This document shows, in pieces, positions 1-9,536 of a stretch of 38,604 bases of DNA (position 1 is the first letter of the stretch; every line of letters starts with the position of its first letter). This DNA is from Acidobacteriota bacterium (GTDB lineage Bacteria > Acidobacteriota > Terriglobia > Acidiferrales > UBA7541), in the NCBI GenBank assembly GCA_003223315.1, contig QHYR01000104.1:1-38604 (forward strand), in the 5' to 3' direction. The notes beneath the pieces are model-generated. The model searched no databases. It was not told the origin of the DNA and saw only the letters and a list, made by a program, of their open reading frames with translations. A program made the translations under genes and the position numbers.

Positions 1-15
1 AGTTGTGGACGAATT

Positions 16-41
16 TGGCGGAGAGGGAGGGATTCGAACCC
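16..41 (-). other. tRNA-Ser-like 3'-end fragment (T-loop, acceptor 3' strand, discriminator G, CCA); candidate att remnant
   Basis: tggcggagagggagggattcgaaccc matches 29105-29130 (3' end of the intact tRNA-Ser) at 25/26 positions in the same orientation. No matching 5' acceptor strand (cctctcc on +) found to its right. Confidence 0.6.
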
Positions 42-150
42 CGTCCGCACGTTGAGAGCACTTAACTTACTGATTTCGGCCGCAAGCTCAGTAGTGGACG
101 CCGACGTACGAACCTCGCCCGGCCGTTCTCCCGCGCACCTCAACCCAGGA

Positions 151-186
151 GAAACTCTTGACAATACCGTGTGTACCATAATAGAT
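151..186 (+). promoter_or_regulatory. Promoter-like leader (TTGACA plus AT-rich -10 region), duplicated at about 1496-1530
   Basis: actcTTGACAatac.g.gtgtaccataata.atgtaa occurs upstream of both tandem paralogs; -10 assignment is ambiguous. Confidence 0.4.
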
Positions 187-244
187 GTAAGCAAAAATCT
201 CCATCGCAAAGAGGGACAGCAATCAGAGTCAGAGGAGGTCTACG

Positions 245-1348
245 ATGCGTCGGAAGAGTTTGGCGTTTGTAGTCGCATCGGCAGCTATCGCCAGCCAGTT
301 GGTACTAATTTCAGTTAGGGTCCATGCGCAGACGTCTGCACCCACCACCCAGAGTGCGCCGCAAACTCCCGAGAAGTCCTATGACTGGAAGACTAGCTTC
401 GCGAAATACCCAACAGGGAAAGTGCCACGGACACGGGATGGCAAGCCAGACCTGCAAGGTATATGGAGCCACAGCGTCCTCACGCCATTGGAGCGGCCGG
501 CCGCCCAACACAAGACGGAAATTAGTGAAGCAGAAGCGAGGGAAGCCGAAGATGTTGCGCACCAGGCAGCGATCGATCTCCGCGTGGAGCCCACGGTCAC
601 TCCCCCGGGCGAAAAAACGACGGACGCCTACAACTCGCTCTGGAGAGATGGTTATTGGTACAAAGTGCCGATAACAAGTCTGCACACATCTCAGGTGGTC
701 GATCCACCAAACGGGCGAGTGCCTCCGCTAACTCCGGCTGCCAGGGAACGAGGGCGGGAAGCTGAAGAGAGGCTCAATCGTCCAGCTACGGGTCCGGAAG
801 ACCGGCCTCTTTCGAGCCGGTGCGTGCGGCCCGTAAGAGTCGGTCCGCCGTTTACTGGTTCAGGTCCCGGAAGTCAAGAGAGCACCTTCCAGATCGTGCA
901 GAGCCGTGACGTGGTGGTGGTTCGTCCGGAAGCCCATGAATCGCAGATGATCTACCTAGACGGACGGGCGCGTCCTGCTGAGAACGTTCGTCTGTACAAG
1001 GGAGCAGCGCGCGGGCACTGGGAGGGCGATACGCTTGTGGTTGATTATACGAATTTCAAGGATTGGGGAATGGGCGGGACTTTCGCCTATGGCAACACCG
1101 AGAGGGTGCATCTAACCGAGCGCTGGAAGCGCCTGGATGAGGACCACCTTCTTTACGGGTTCACCATTGAGGACCCGGGTACTTGGACGAAACCGTGGAG
1201 CATAGAATTCGTCATGTGGCGACTGACCGATCAGGAGCAACTGGTAGAGTATGCCTGCCATGAAGGCAACGTCGGTCTGGAGTTCACCTTGTCCGCGGCG
1301 CGGGCTAAGGAGAAAGAGCAAGAGAACGAGAGTGGTGATCACCGGTGA
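245..1348 (+). CDS. Secreted uncharacterised protein, 'GKPDLQGIW' family (copy 1)
   Basis: Signal peptide; RBS gaggagg; motifs RTRDGKPDLQGIW, GHWEGDTLVVDYTNF, TIEDPGTWTKPW, EYACHEGN. Confidence 0.85.
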   Translation: MRRKSLAFVVASAAIASQLVLISVRVHAQTSAPTTQSAPQTPEKSYDWKTSFAKYPTGKVPRTRDGKPDLQGIWSHSVLTPLERPAAQHKTEISEAEAREAEDVAHQAAIDLRVEPTVTPPGEKTTDAYNSLWRDGYWYKVPITSLHTSQVVDPPNGRVPPLTPAARERGREAEERLNRPATGPEDRPLSSRCVRPVRVGPPFTGSGPGSQESTFQIVQSRDVVVVRPEAHESQMIYLDGRARPAENVRLYKGAARGHWEGDTLVVDYTNFKDWGMGGTFAYGNTERVHLTERWKRLDEDHLLYGFTIEDPGTWTKPWSIEFVMWRLTDQEQLVEYACHEGNVGLEFTLSAARAKEKEQENESGDHR

Positions 1349-1352
1349 GGTT

Positions 1353-1430
1353 GATGTCAAAAAACTCGACGGAACCGTTGAGAATTGGGTGGTGGAAGCA
1401 GGACCTCCGAGTACACTGCGCTCTGGGCGG
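1353..1430 (+). pseudogene. DUF6152-like gene remnant
   Basis: Encodes DVKKLDGTVENWVVEAGPPSTL, matching the middle of the intact copy at 2720-3169 (DVKKPDGAVENWAVEAGPPGTL). 5' and 3' parts are missing. Confidence 0.75.
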
Positions 1431-1586
1431 AACGGAGTCCGAAGCCAAGGAGTTGGAACTCCGCTTGCCCCTGCTCCCGGGCAGACACGCGGGATAAACT
1501 CTTGACAATACTGCGTGTACCATAATAAATGTAAGAAACCTCCATCATAAAGAGGGACAGCAATCGGAGTCAGAGGAAGGTCTACG

Positions 1587-2687
1587 TTGCGTCAGAAAAA
1601 GTTCTCATTTGTGGTCGCATCGGTAGTTCTCGCCAGCCTGTTGGGACTCATTTCCGTTAAGGCTCATGCGCAGACGTCTCCCGCCACCCAGACTGCGCCC
1701 CAAGCTTCAGAGAAGCCCTACGACTGGAGGGCTAGCTTCGCGAAATACCCAACAGGGAAAGTGCCACGGACACGTGATGGCAAGCCAGACCTGCAGGGTA
1801 TATGGAGCCGCAGTATTCTCACGCCGTTACAGCGGCTGAGCGCCCAACACAAGACGGAAATTAGTGAAGCAGAAGCGAGGGAGGACGAAGATATTGCGCA
1901 GCAAGCATCGATCGATCTTCGCGTGGAACCCACGGCTACTCCCCCGGGCGAAAAAACGACGGACGCCTACAACTCGTTCTGGAGAGATGGTTATTGGTAC
2001 AAAGTGCCGATGACAAGCCTGCACACATCTCAGGTGGTCGACCCACCAGACGGGCGAGTGCCTCCGCTAACTCCTGCTGCCAGGGAACGAGGGCAGGGAG
2101 CCTACGAGAGGCTCAATCGTCCAGCTACGGGTCCGGAAGACCGGCCTCTTTCGAGCCGGTGCGTTCGGCCCGTAGGGGTCGGTCCGCCGTTTACTGGTTC
2201 AGGTCCCGGAGGTCAAGAGAGCACCTTCCAGATTGTGCAGAGCCGTGACGTGGTGGTGGTTCGTCCGGAAGCCCATGAATCGCAGATGATTTACCTAGAC
2301 GGACGGGCGCGTCCTGCTGAGAACGTTCGTTTGTACAAGGGAGTAGCGCGCGGGCACTGGGAGGGCGATACACTCGTAGTTGATTACACGAATTTCAAGG
2401 ATTGGGGAATAGAAGCTTTCGCTGCCTATGGCACCACCCAGAAGGTACATCTAACTGAGCGCTGGAAGCGCCTGGATGAGGACCACCTTCTTTACGGGTT
2501 CACCATCGAGGACCCGGGTACTTGGACGAAACCGTGGAGCATAGAATTCGTAATGTGGCGACTGACCGATCAGGAACAACTTGTAGAGTACGCCTGCCAT
2601 GAAGGCAACGTCGGTCTGGAGTTCACCTTGTCCGCGGCGCGGGCCAAGGAGAAAGAGCAAGAGAACGAGAGTGGTGATCACCGGTGA
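1587..2687 (+). CDS. Secreted uncharacterised protein, 'GKPDLQGIW' family (copy 2, tandem duplicate, apparent TTG start)
   Basis: Near-identical to 245-1348 over most of its length; duplicated upstream leader. Confidence 0.85.
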   Translation: MRQKKFSFVVASVVLASLLGLISVKAHAQTSPATQTAPQASEKPYDWRASFAKYPTGKVPRTRDGKPDLQGIWSRSILTPLQRLSAQHKTEISEAEAREDEDIAQQASIDLRVEPTATPPGEKTTDAYNSFWRDGYWYKVPMTSLHTSQVVDPPDGRVPPLTPAARERGQGAYERLNRPATGPEDRPLSSRCVRPVGVGPPFTGSGPGGQESTFQIVQSRDVVVVRPEAHESQMIYLDGRARPAENVRLYKGVARGHWEGDTLVVDYTNFKDWGIEAFAAYGTTQKVHLTERWKRLDEDHLLYGFTIEDPGTWTKPWSIEFVMWRLTDQEQLVEYACHEGNVGLEFTLSAARAKEKEQENESGDHR

Positions 2688-2719
2688 CGTTTGAAGAGCT
2701 TGTGTGGAGGTTGAGTCCG

Positions 2720-3169
2720 ATGAGAACTCGAGCTTTTTTTATGTTCATGCTTGTCGTAGCGGCGACTTTGCCCCTGGCTACGCCGTCGGCCGCGCATCAC
2801 TCGTTTGCTGCCGAATACGACGCCGATAGGCCGGTGAGTTTAACAGGAAGCGTTACCAAGATGGCTTGGATCAATCCTCATTCGTGGATCTACATTGATG
2901 TCAAAAAGCCCGATGGAGCCGTAGAGAACTGGGCGGTTGAGGCAGGACCTCCGGGTACGCTGATCAGAGCTGGGTTCACGAGGGATTCTTTGGCGGCCGG
3001 TACGGTCATCAAAGTGAACGGCTACCGTGCCAAAGACGGGGCTTTGCGAGCTAACGGACGCGATATTACATTGCCGGATGGGCGATTGCTCTTCGTAGGG
3101 GGATCAGGCCCCGGTTCATCAGGCCCGGGTGCGCCGCCCAAAGATCCTCCTGGCGAGAAGAAGAAATAA
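2720..3169 (+). CDS. DUF6152-like small exported protein
   Basis: MRTRAFFMFMLVVAATLPLATPSAAHHSFAAEYDADRPVSLTGSVTKMAWINPHSWIYIDVK; signal peptide followed by HH, NPH motif. Confidence 0.8.
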   Translation: MRTRAFFMFMLVVAATLPLATPSAAHHSFAAEYDADRPVSLTGSVTKMAWINPHSWIYIDVKKPDGAVENWAVEAGPPGTLIRAGFTRDSLAAGTVIKVNGYRAKDGALRANGRDITLPDGRLLFVGGSGPGSSGPGAPPKDPPGEKKK

Positions 3170-3208
3170 GCAGAGGCTCCGGTGTGAAAGCCTCAAAAGA
3201 GGCGAAGC

Positions 3209-4081
3209 ATGGTTGATCACAATGACGCTCGTAAATGGATGAGCGTATGGGCACTGGGCTTTGCGATCGGAGCGTGCGGAGTGGCGGTGCCAGCTTCAGC
3301 ACCTCGGTCCCCGCAAGATGCTTCCGCCGTTACCTACCGCACGAATGAGCTCGGCATGGAATTCGTTACGGTTCCTCCCGGCGAGTTTCAAATGGGGTGC
3401 TCCGAGGGTGCGAAACCGAACGAATGCAGTAAAGATGAAAAGCCCCGACATCGGGTACAAATCACGAAAGCTTTCGAAATTGAAAAGACGGAAGTGACAC
3501 AAAAGCAATGGCAGGCGGTAATGGGGTCAAATCCTAGCGCCTCCAAGGGCGACGACCATCCGGTGGAGCAAGTCACCTTCCAGCAAGTGAAGGAATTCCT
3601 AAACAAACTGAACGCACGCAACGACGGATTCCTTTACCGGCTTCCAACAGAAGCCGAATGGGAATATGCAGCGCGCGCCGGCACGGCAGACCAATATGCG
3701 GGGTCGCTCCACGACATGGCTTGGTATAACGACGGCCAAGCGGCCGCCAGGGGAAGCGGCGCCTTTCAAAACGAAAACTCCCCCGTTGGTCTTTTAGTGC
3801 CCAAGGCTCACCCTGTAGCGACCAAAAGCCCAAACGCGTGGGGCATCTATGACATGCGTGGAAATGTAGCGGAATGGGTAGAGGATTTTTACGACGGTAA
3901 CTATTACTCGAGTAGTCCCGCAGCCGATCCCAAGGGGCCTGCTACTGGCGATGGGCATGTGGTGCGCGGTGGGTCCTTTCGTGTCTACCCCTGGCTGACG
4001 CGGGTTTCCCTTCGTACCATGTTTGCGGAGGGCTACGAATTTGAGGACTTGGGCTTCCGGGTGGCGCGCGAGAAACGTTAA
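3209..4081 (+). CDS. SUMF1/formylglycine-generating-enzyme-like domain protein, probable lipoprotein
   Basis: MEFVTVPPGEFQMGC, EKTEVTQKQWQAVMGSNPS, LPTEAEWEYAARAGT, GNVAEWVEDFY, VVRGGSF, LGFRVAR; lipobox-like IGAC. The active-site Cys pair of true FGEs is absent. Confidence 0.85.
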   Translation: MVDHNDARKWMSVWALGFAIGACGVAVPASAPRSPQDASAVTYRTNELGMEFVTVPPGEFQMGCSEGAKPNECSKDEKPRHRVQITKAFEIEKTEVTQKQWQAVMGSNPSASKGDDHPVEQVTFQQVKEFLNKLNARNDGFLYRLPTEAEWEYAARAGTADQYAGSLHDMAWYNDGQAAARGSGAFQNENSPVGLLVPKAHPVATKSPNAWGIYDMRGNVAEWVEDFYDGNYYSSSPAADPKGPATGDGHVVRGGSFRVYPWLTRVSLRTMFAEGYEFEDLGFRVAREKR

Positions 4082-4102
4082 CGGCGATTTTTTGAGGAAG
4101 TC

Positions 4103-4579
4103 GTGATGAAAAAGACGTTCTCCTTAGTCAGCTCGTTGGCCGCGATGGTTTGCTCGGCGGCCGTGGCGCTAGGGCAGGCCGGCGCTCCCACGCAAAGAGT
4201 GCATATCCCTGGAATTCCTAACGGGACTTCGCTCTACCCTACCTCGACGAACCGGGGAAGCAACTTCCTTTCCATCGGTTGCGTTAAGAAGTCCGGCGAC
4301 GGTGAATTCCGCATCACGGACTGGAGAGGTGCCGAACAAGCGTCTGTAGCTAACGCCCCGCCGATTGCCGCGACGCCGCCCTTGGTGCTACGACTTCAAG
4401 GTGATCAGGACATGTTGAATTTCCACGTTGGCCATGAAGTGGAGATCACCGGACCGATCCTAGAAGCAGCGACCGCGTCTCTCCCTGCGAAAATCAAGGT
4501 GGAATCGATTTTGTATCTTTCGAGGGCTTGCTGGAGCAGAGGGACTACAACCGCAGAATCTGCAGCCCCTAAGCCATGA
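4103..4579 (+). CDS. Exported hypothetical protein
   Basis: Signal peptide MMKKTFSLVSSLAAMVCSAAVALGQAG; RBS upstream; no family recognised. Confidence 0.6.
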   Translation: MMKKTFSLVSSLAAMVCSAAVALGQAGAPTQRVHIPGIPNGTSLYPTSTNRGSNFLSIGCVKKSGDGEFRITDWRGAEQASVANAPPIAATPPLVLRLQGDQDMLNFHVGHEVEITGPILEAATASLPAKIKVESILYLSRACWSRGTTTAESAAPKP

Positions 4580-4690
4580 ACGGCTGTGTGGAGCTTGAGA
4601 AGTGCAACAGGCTGTGGGAGAAGCGTGCTCGCTTGTTCCCGCGCGATCCACATCTACAGTAGTAATAATTCACGAATCGGAGGGGAGGTT

Positions 4691-5548
4691 TTGGTGCGAG
4701 AGTCAGGGAAAGGCGGCGCCATAGTGAGTTTGATCGTTGTGATTGTGTCCGCATTGTGGTTCAGCGCAGGTCCATCATGGGGGCAGACGACGCGTACCTA
4801 CAGGGCGCCGCGAACAGCGGATGGGAAGCCGGATTTGAACGGGATCTGGCAAGCGATAGGCACCGCGTATTGGGATATCGAAGCCCATGATGCGAAGCCA
4901 GGCCCGATCGTTGCAATGGGCGCGCTGGGCGGAATTCCGGCTGGCCTTGGTGTCGTGGAAGGCGGACCGCTTCCGTATCGACCAGAGGCGCTGGCGAAGA
5001 AAAAAGAGAACGCCGAAAATTGGCTCGCTCGCGATCCGGTTGTCAAATGTTACCTGCCGGGGATCCCGCGCGCGACCTATATGCCCTTTCCGTTTCAAAT
5101 CGTGCAATCTCCCGAGTACGTGTCCTTCAGCTATGAATTTGCTTTCGCTTCGCGCGTTGTAAATATTGGAATGAAGAGTGAGGCCCCGGTCGATTCGTGG
5201 ATGGGTTGGTCGCGCGGCTCGTGGGACGGGGATACACTGGTTGTCGACGTGAGTGGGATGGTCGAGGATACCTGGTTTGACAGCGCGGGAAATTTTCATA
5301 GCGACGCGCTGCATCTGGTGGAACGTTACACTCCGACGAGTCCTGATTCGCTCCTCTATGAAGTTACTGTCGAAGATCCAAAGGTTTTTACTCGTCCATG
5401 GAAGATGATTATGCCGCTTTACCGGCGGCTGGATAAGAACGTGCAGCTACTGGAGTACAACTGTATACCATTTATAGAAGAGCTGATGTACGGGCACCTT
5501 CGCAAGATTGAGCCCACTGTGACTTTCCCCGGGCGAAAAAACGAGTGA
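4691..5548 (+). CDS. Secreted uncharacterised protein, 'GKPDLNGIW' family (copy 3); start codon uncertain (TTG/GTG)
   Basis: APRTADGKPDLNGIWQA, CYLPGIPRATYMPFPFQIVQSP, GDTLVVDVSGM, TVEDPKVFTRPW. The ORF is open from 4586, but the RBS (ggagggg) points to 4691/4694. Confidence 0.8.
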   Translation: MVRESGKGGAIVSLIVVIVSALWFSAGPSWGQTTRTYRAPRTADGKPDLNGIWQAIGTAYWDIEAHDAKPGPIVAMGALGGIPAGLGVVEGGPLPYRPEALAKKKENAENWLARDPVVKCYLPGIPRATYMPFPFQIVQSPEYVSFSYEFAFASRVVNIGMKSEAPVDSWMGWSRGSWDGDTLVVDVSGMVEDTWFDSAGNFHSDALHLVERYTPTSPDSLLYEVTVEDPKVFTRPWKMIMPLYRRLDKNVQLLEYNCIPFIEELMYGHLRKIEPTVTFPGRKNE

Positions 5549-5649
5549 GCGAGAGCCTGCCTTGGGCAGCGAAACAGCTTCGCCGATTACATTCATCTTC
5601 CGAGAAATGATAGCGAGCTAGCCGAAACTAAGGGGCTCTTGCCCGACAC

Positions 5650-5717
5650 GGCAGGTCACGTCCTGCCACATTCGAGAAGCGCCTTCCAGCATTTCCGGGA
5701 GGCCGGCTCCCTTCTCG
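5650..5717. terminator. Possible hairpin region between convergent genes
   Basis: GGCAGG-tcacgt-CCTGCC (5650-5667) and nested CGAGAAG...CTTCTCG (5673-5717) between convergent CDSs; no clear U-tract. Confidence 0.3.
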
Positions 5718-5738
5718 AGCATAATCGCTCGGATTGGA

Positions 5739-8700
5739 TCAAAACAGGAGCCTCAGCGCGAACTGGATTTGCCGCGAAGTCGTCGCCGTCGAGGTGATGA
5801 CCCCTGCGGAGGAGCTATAGCCACTGCCCTGGAAAATCACCGCGTTCGGCTCCCTGAAGTTCACGTGATTGAAAATGTTGAAGGCTTCCGTCCGGAACTG
5901 CAAGCTCCATCTCTCGTTAATGGTGAATTTTTTGAAGAGCGAAGTGTCGAAATCAACCAGCCGCGGCCCGGTGAGGGACCCGCGCTGCACGTTCCCGAAA
6001 GTCCCGAGAGTGGGCTGGGTGTAGGCCAAGGGATTGAAATACTTGCCCGATTGCTTGAACCCATCCACGCCTAAGATCACCGGTCCGCTGAAGGCCGCAT
6101 TGTAGTTTGGCACGTCAGGGTTATCCGTATCGCCGCTCCCGGAAGTATTCGAGCCAACCTGCGGTGTCAAGGGGAAACCGCTCTGAGCGGTGACGATGCC
6201 GTTCCATTGCCAGCCGCCAATCAGCTGGTCCACCCACCCGCGGGCGTTGCCAGCCCAATGCCGTCCATTTCCAAACGGCAGTTGATAACCGAAATTGCCG
6301 TTGAACTGGTGCTGGAGACTGAAGGCCGCGATTCCCCTGCTGAGTCTGAGATTGTAAACATCCAGGAGCGACTTCGTCTGATTCTGGCTGGCGTTGGAGG
6401 AGCCTCCCGAATTGTAATCGAGCGCCTTGGAGTAGGTGTAGTTGGCCTTGAAGCTCAAGCCACGGGTGGCGCGTTTGACGAGCGAGACGTGCAGGGCATT
6501 GTAGCTGCTGGTTCCCTCGAACAACTGTTCACTCAGCTTGTTCACGAATGGATTGGGGTAACACGCTATGAGTTTCCCCGAAGGTCCGGGACACATTCCC
6601 AGTGGCGCATTGTAGGTGGTCCCTTGCGGCACTGTGGGTAATTGGGCCACGGGCGTGCTGGTGACCCCGCCGCTCACGCAGCCCTGCGGGTTCATGCACA
6701 CCTGCGGATAAGGCGAGTTAAGATTGGCCGGGACCAGGGTGTGGTAGGCTTCTGAACCCACATAGCTAACTTGCAGCGCGAGATCTCTGGTGAACGCGCG
6801 CTCCACGGTGAAGCTCCATTGCTCCACGGTGGGCGTGTGCATGCTGGAGTCCACTCCTCCCTCGGAGTAAATCGAACAGTTCGCCTTCGCCGCCACCAAC
6901 TGTGCATTGCAGGTGGGCGGAAGCGGTATTGCCGGGTCGAGCGGAATCTGAGAAAGCAGCGCGCCGCTCGACACGAGCCGGGGGTTGAACGGCGGATTCG
7001 AGTCCAGCCGGAATGCCAGGTTATCCTGGAGATCGTTGTAAATTCCGAAGCCTGCGCGCACCGCCCAAGTCGCGGTGCCGGTGGGGTCCCACGCCACTCC
7101 TACTCGCGGTTCCCACAAGGCTTTGGCATTGTTCTTGGCGAAGCAAGAATTGCCAATGAATGGATCGGTCAAGACGACCGCATTTTGATCAAACTGAAGG
7201 TTGGAACACCGGCTGGTCACCTCGTGCCAGCCATCGGTCATCTCATCTCTCAATCCCACTTCCAAAGTGAGGTTGGGCTTGAGCTTGATTTCGTCCTTGA
7301 CGTACCAGGCCCCTTCCCATTGCCGGTATCCCATCTCCGTCACCACCACGTTCGTGTTGAACGCCGTAGGGGAATCCTGGAGAAACGCCTGCAAGGTCTT
7401 ATAGGCAACCGTACCCGAGACATTCTGAGCCGGCCCGCTCTGGTTTTCTTGTACGCGCTGCGCCCACACGCCGACGCTGAAGGAGTGCTTGCCTCTGGTG
7501 AAGTGCACATCGTCGCTGCCGGTGGCCAAATTCACGGCATTGCCCGTCGGAGCGTTCCCGTTGGCCACCACGATCGACGAAGCGGCCGCGGTGCTTACTC
7601 CGCCCCCGATGGTGATTTGGCCGGGAACACGTCCGGTAACAAACGAAAGGTTCGCCGGGAATGGCGTGACGGGCAAAGTTACGTCCCTGGTACTCGAGCG
7701 CGTGAAACCGCCGCTGAGCGTATTCAGGAGTGTGGGCGAGAAAACGTGAGTCTCCTGGAGCGAGACCACGTGGCTGCGCGGGCCACTCGCTTGGGCGAAA
7801 ACCGCGTCCGGTTGCGGGTCGTTCTTGTCTCCGTTGTCCGTCAGGTAGCTGACGGAAAGGGAATCCTTCGCGGACACAGTATAGTCAAACCGGGCGAGGC
7901 CAAAATCCTCGCGAATGGCCTGGCCGGGATTCCCGATCGCAAGGGCGGTCCCGGTAGGCAGGCCGCTCACAAGCAGCTCGGGCCCATTCGGAGTCGGCCA
8001 AAAGGCGCTGGCGAATGGCAGCATACCCGTCGCCAAACTAGGAACGGGGGCATATCCGGAGGCTTGGCAGGTTTTGGGGGCAGGCTTGATCACGTTGCAA
8101 GGCAGCAAGCCCAGGCGAAACTGCGCATCGGGAACCACCGCGTTGCTGCTCACCGCCAAGCGCTGCCGGAAGCCTTCGTAGTTTCCGAACAGGAACAGCT
8201 TGTCTTTCTTCAGCGGGCCTCCCAGCGATCCTCCAAATTGATTGCGCCTGAAGGGCGGCGCGCTCGTGGTTTGATCGAAGTAATTGCGGGCGTCCAGGCC
8301 GCTGTTGCGCAGGTACTCGAACACGCTTCCATGCAACTGGTTCGTCCCCGAGTCGGTCACAATGCTGACTTGGCCGCCGGCCCGCTTCCCGTATTCGGCG
8401 CCATAGCTGTGCTGGATCAGGTTGAATTCCCGCACCGCATCCACTCCCAGCACCTGGCCGCTCGCGCCGTAGGGCCCGCTCGGCTGGCCCGCGGCATTCG
8501 CGCCGAGGTACTCTATCCCGTTGATCGTGTACTTATTTTCTTCCGGCCTCCGGCCCACCACCGAAAAGAAGTTGCCTTGGAGTCCCACATTCGAAGTGTA
8601 ATTGACGGTGCCGGGGGTGATGGTGAGAAGCTGGTCGAAGCTGCGCCCGTTCAGCGGCAGCTCCTTGATCTGTTGCTCGGTGATCAATCCCGACGTCGAG

Positions 8701-9128
8701 GTGGTCGTGGTGTTCACCAGGGGAGCAGCCTCGGTCACCGTGACCTGCTGCACGATACTTCCCACTTGTAACGTCACGTTCACCACAGCTTCCTGCGCTA
8801 CCACCAGGTTAATTCCGCGCCGCACTTCGCGCTGGAATCCCATCTTTTCGGCAGTCAGCTCGTACTCTCCGACCGGCAGCGACGGAACACTGTAATTACC
8901 AGTGGCGTCAGCCTGCACCGCGCGCGTCAACCCCGTCTCCAGGTGTTTGACGGTAACCGCTGCGCCAGGCACTGCAGCTCCCGATGTGTCTTTGACCGTC
9001 CCAGTGATGGTCCCCGCGAAACCTTGGGCAAGAACGGGGCAATTGCCCAAGACGATCAATCCAATCAATGCGACGAGAATCGCAATCAATCGCGGCACTG
9101 CGTATGATTTTCTCCTGGCGCTCTTCAC
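5739..9128 (-). CDS. TonB-dependent receptor, Oar-like with N-terminal carboxypeptidase-regulatory-like domain
   Basis: GTITGTVKDTSGAAVPGAAVTVKHLETG, plug (LPLNGRSFDQLLTITPG), C-terminal beta-barrel ending in aromatic residue (LRLLF). Confidence 0.9.
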   Translation of the reverse strand: MKSARRKSYAVPRLIAILVALIGLIVLGNCPVLAQGFAGTITGTVKDTSGAAVPGAAVTVKHLETGLTRAVQADATGNYSVPSLPVGEYELTAEKMGFQREVRRGINLVVAQEAVVNVTLQVGSIVQQVTVTEAAPLVNTTTTSTSGLITEQQIKELPLNGRSFDQLLTITPGTVNYTSNVGLQGNFFSVVGRRPEENKYTINGIEYLGANAAGQPSGPYGASGQVLGVDAVREFNLIQHSYGAEYGKRAGGQVSIVTDSGTNQLHGSVFEYLRNSGLDARNYFDQTTSAPPFRRNQFGGSLGGPLKKDKLFLFGNYEGFRQRLAVSSNAVVPDAQFRLGLLPCNVIKPAPKTCQASGYAPVPSLATGMLPFASAFWPTPNGPELLVSGLPTGTALAIGNPGQAIREDFGLARFDYTVSAKDSLSVSYLTDNGDKNDPQPDAVFAQASGPRSHVVSLQETHVFSPTLLNTLSGGFTRSSTRDVTLPVTPFPANLSFVTGRVPGQITIGGGVSTAAASSIVVANGNAPTGNAVNLATGSDDVHFTRGKHSFSVGVWAQRVQENQSGPAQNVSGTVAYKTLQAFLQDSPTAFNTNVVVTEMGYRQWEGAWYVKDEIKLKPNLTLEVGLRDEMTDGWHEVTSRCSNLQFDQNAVVLTDPFIGNSCFAKNNAKALWEPRVGVAWDPTGTATWAVRAGFGIYNDLQDNLAFRLDSNPPFNPRLVSSGALLSQIPLDPAIPLPPTCNAQLVAAKANCSIYSEGGVDSSMHTPTVEQWSFTVERAFTRDLALQVSYVGSEAYHTLVPANLNSPYPQVCMNPQGCVSGGVTSTPVAQLPTVPQGTTYNAPLGMCPGPSGKLIACYPNPFVNKLSEQLFEGTSSYNALHVSLVKRATRGLSFKANYTYSKALDYNSGGSSNASQNQTKSLLDVYNLRLSRGIAAFSLQHQFNGNFGYQLPFGNGRHWAGNARGWVDQLIGGWQWNGIVTAQSGFPLTPQVGSNTSGSGDTDNPDVPNYNAAFSGPVILGVDGFKQSGKYFNPLAYTQPTLGTFGNVQRGSLTGPRLVDFDTSLFKKFTINERWSLQFRTEAFNIFNHVNFREPNAVIFQGSGYSSSAGVITSTATTSRQIQFALRLLF

Positions 9129-9536
9129 CTGGCTCCTCCTTGTACACTTACGTACGTTCCCGCTCGGTCGGTCGCGTATAGTGCTCTCCGGCTCGGCCTG
9201 GTCTGGTCTCTAGTTTGTAAAAAGACGTGATGTATTAAATGCGTAGATTTGTCAAAGATCAGCCGGCTGGTGCTAACGCTCATCGCTCACCCCTCTTGGC
9301 GATGACACTAGGAAATTAGGAGAAAATCTGGCCCTTCCGCTACTGCTTTCTTGGGACAGTTGATCAGACTTCTACGCTCGTTTGCCGGCCTTGTCAAGCG
9401 ATTGACATGGGAGCCAGGAAGGCTGGCAAGGCCATCAATTACAGGACTGAATGGGGGTGTTTCCTTGAAACGGCGCCGACGCTCATTGTTGGCGCGGGTT
9501 GCCAACCTTTACGTACTACCTCTCCGAACTGGTCAA

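Noticed and set aside
16-110. 3' end of a tmRNA (ssrA), because gaaccccgtccgc resembles the tmRNA GAACCCgCGTCCG signature
   Set aside because: Discriminator base is G (GCCA), not the A needed for alanylation; no 5' tmRNA half fits before the CDS at 245; the acceptor strand matches tRNA-Ser. It remains a weak alternative.
6771-8771. 666-aa ORF on + strand
   Set aside because: Antisense shadow of the TonB-dependent receptor; composition is Arg/Gly-rich with no domain logic.
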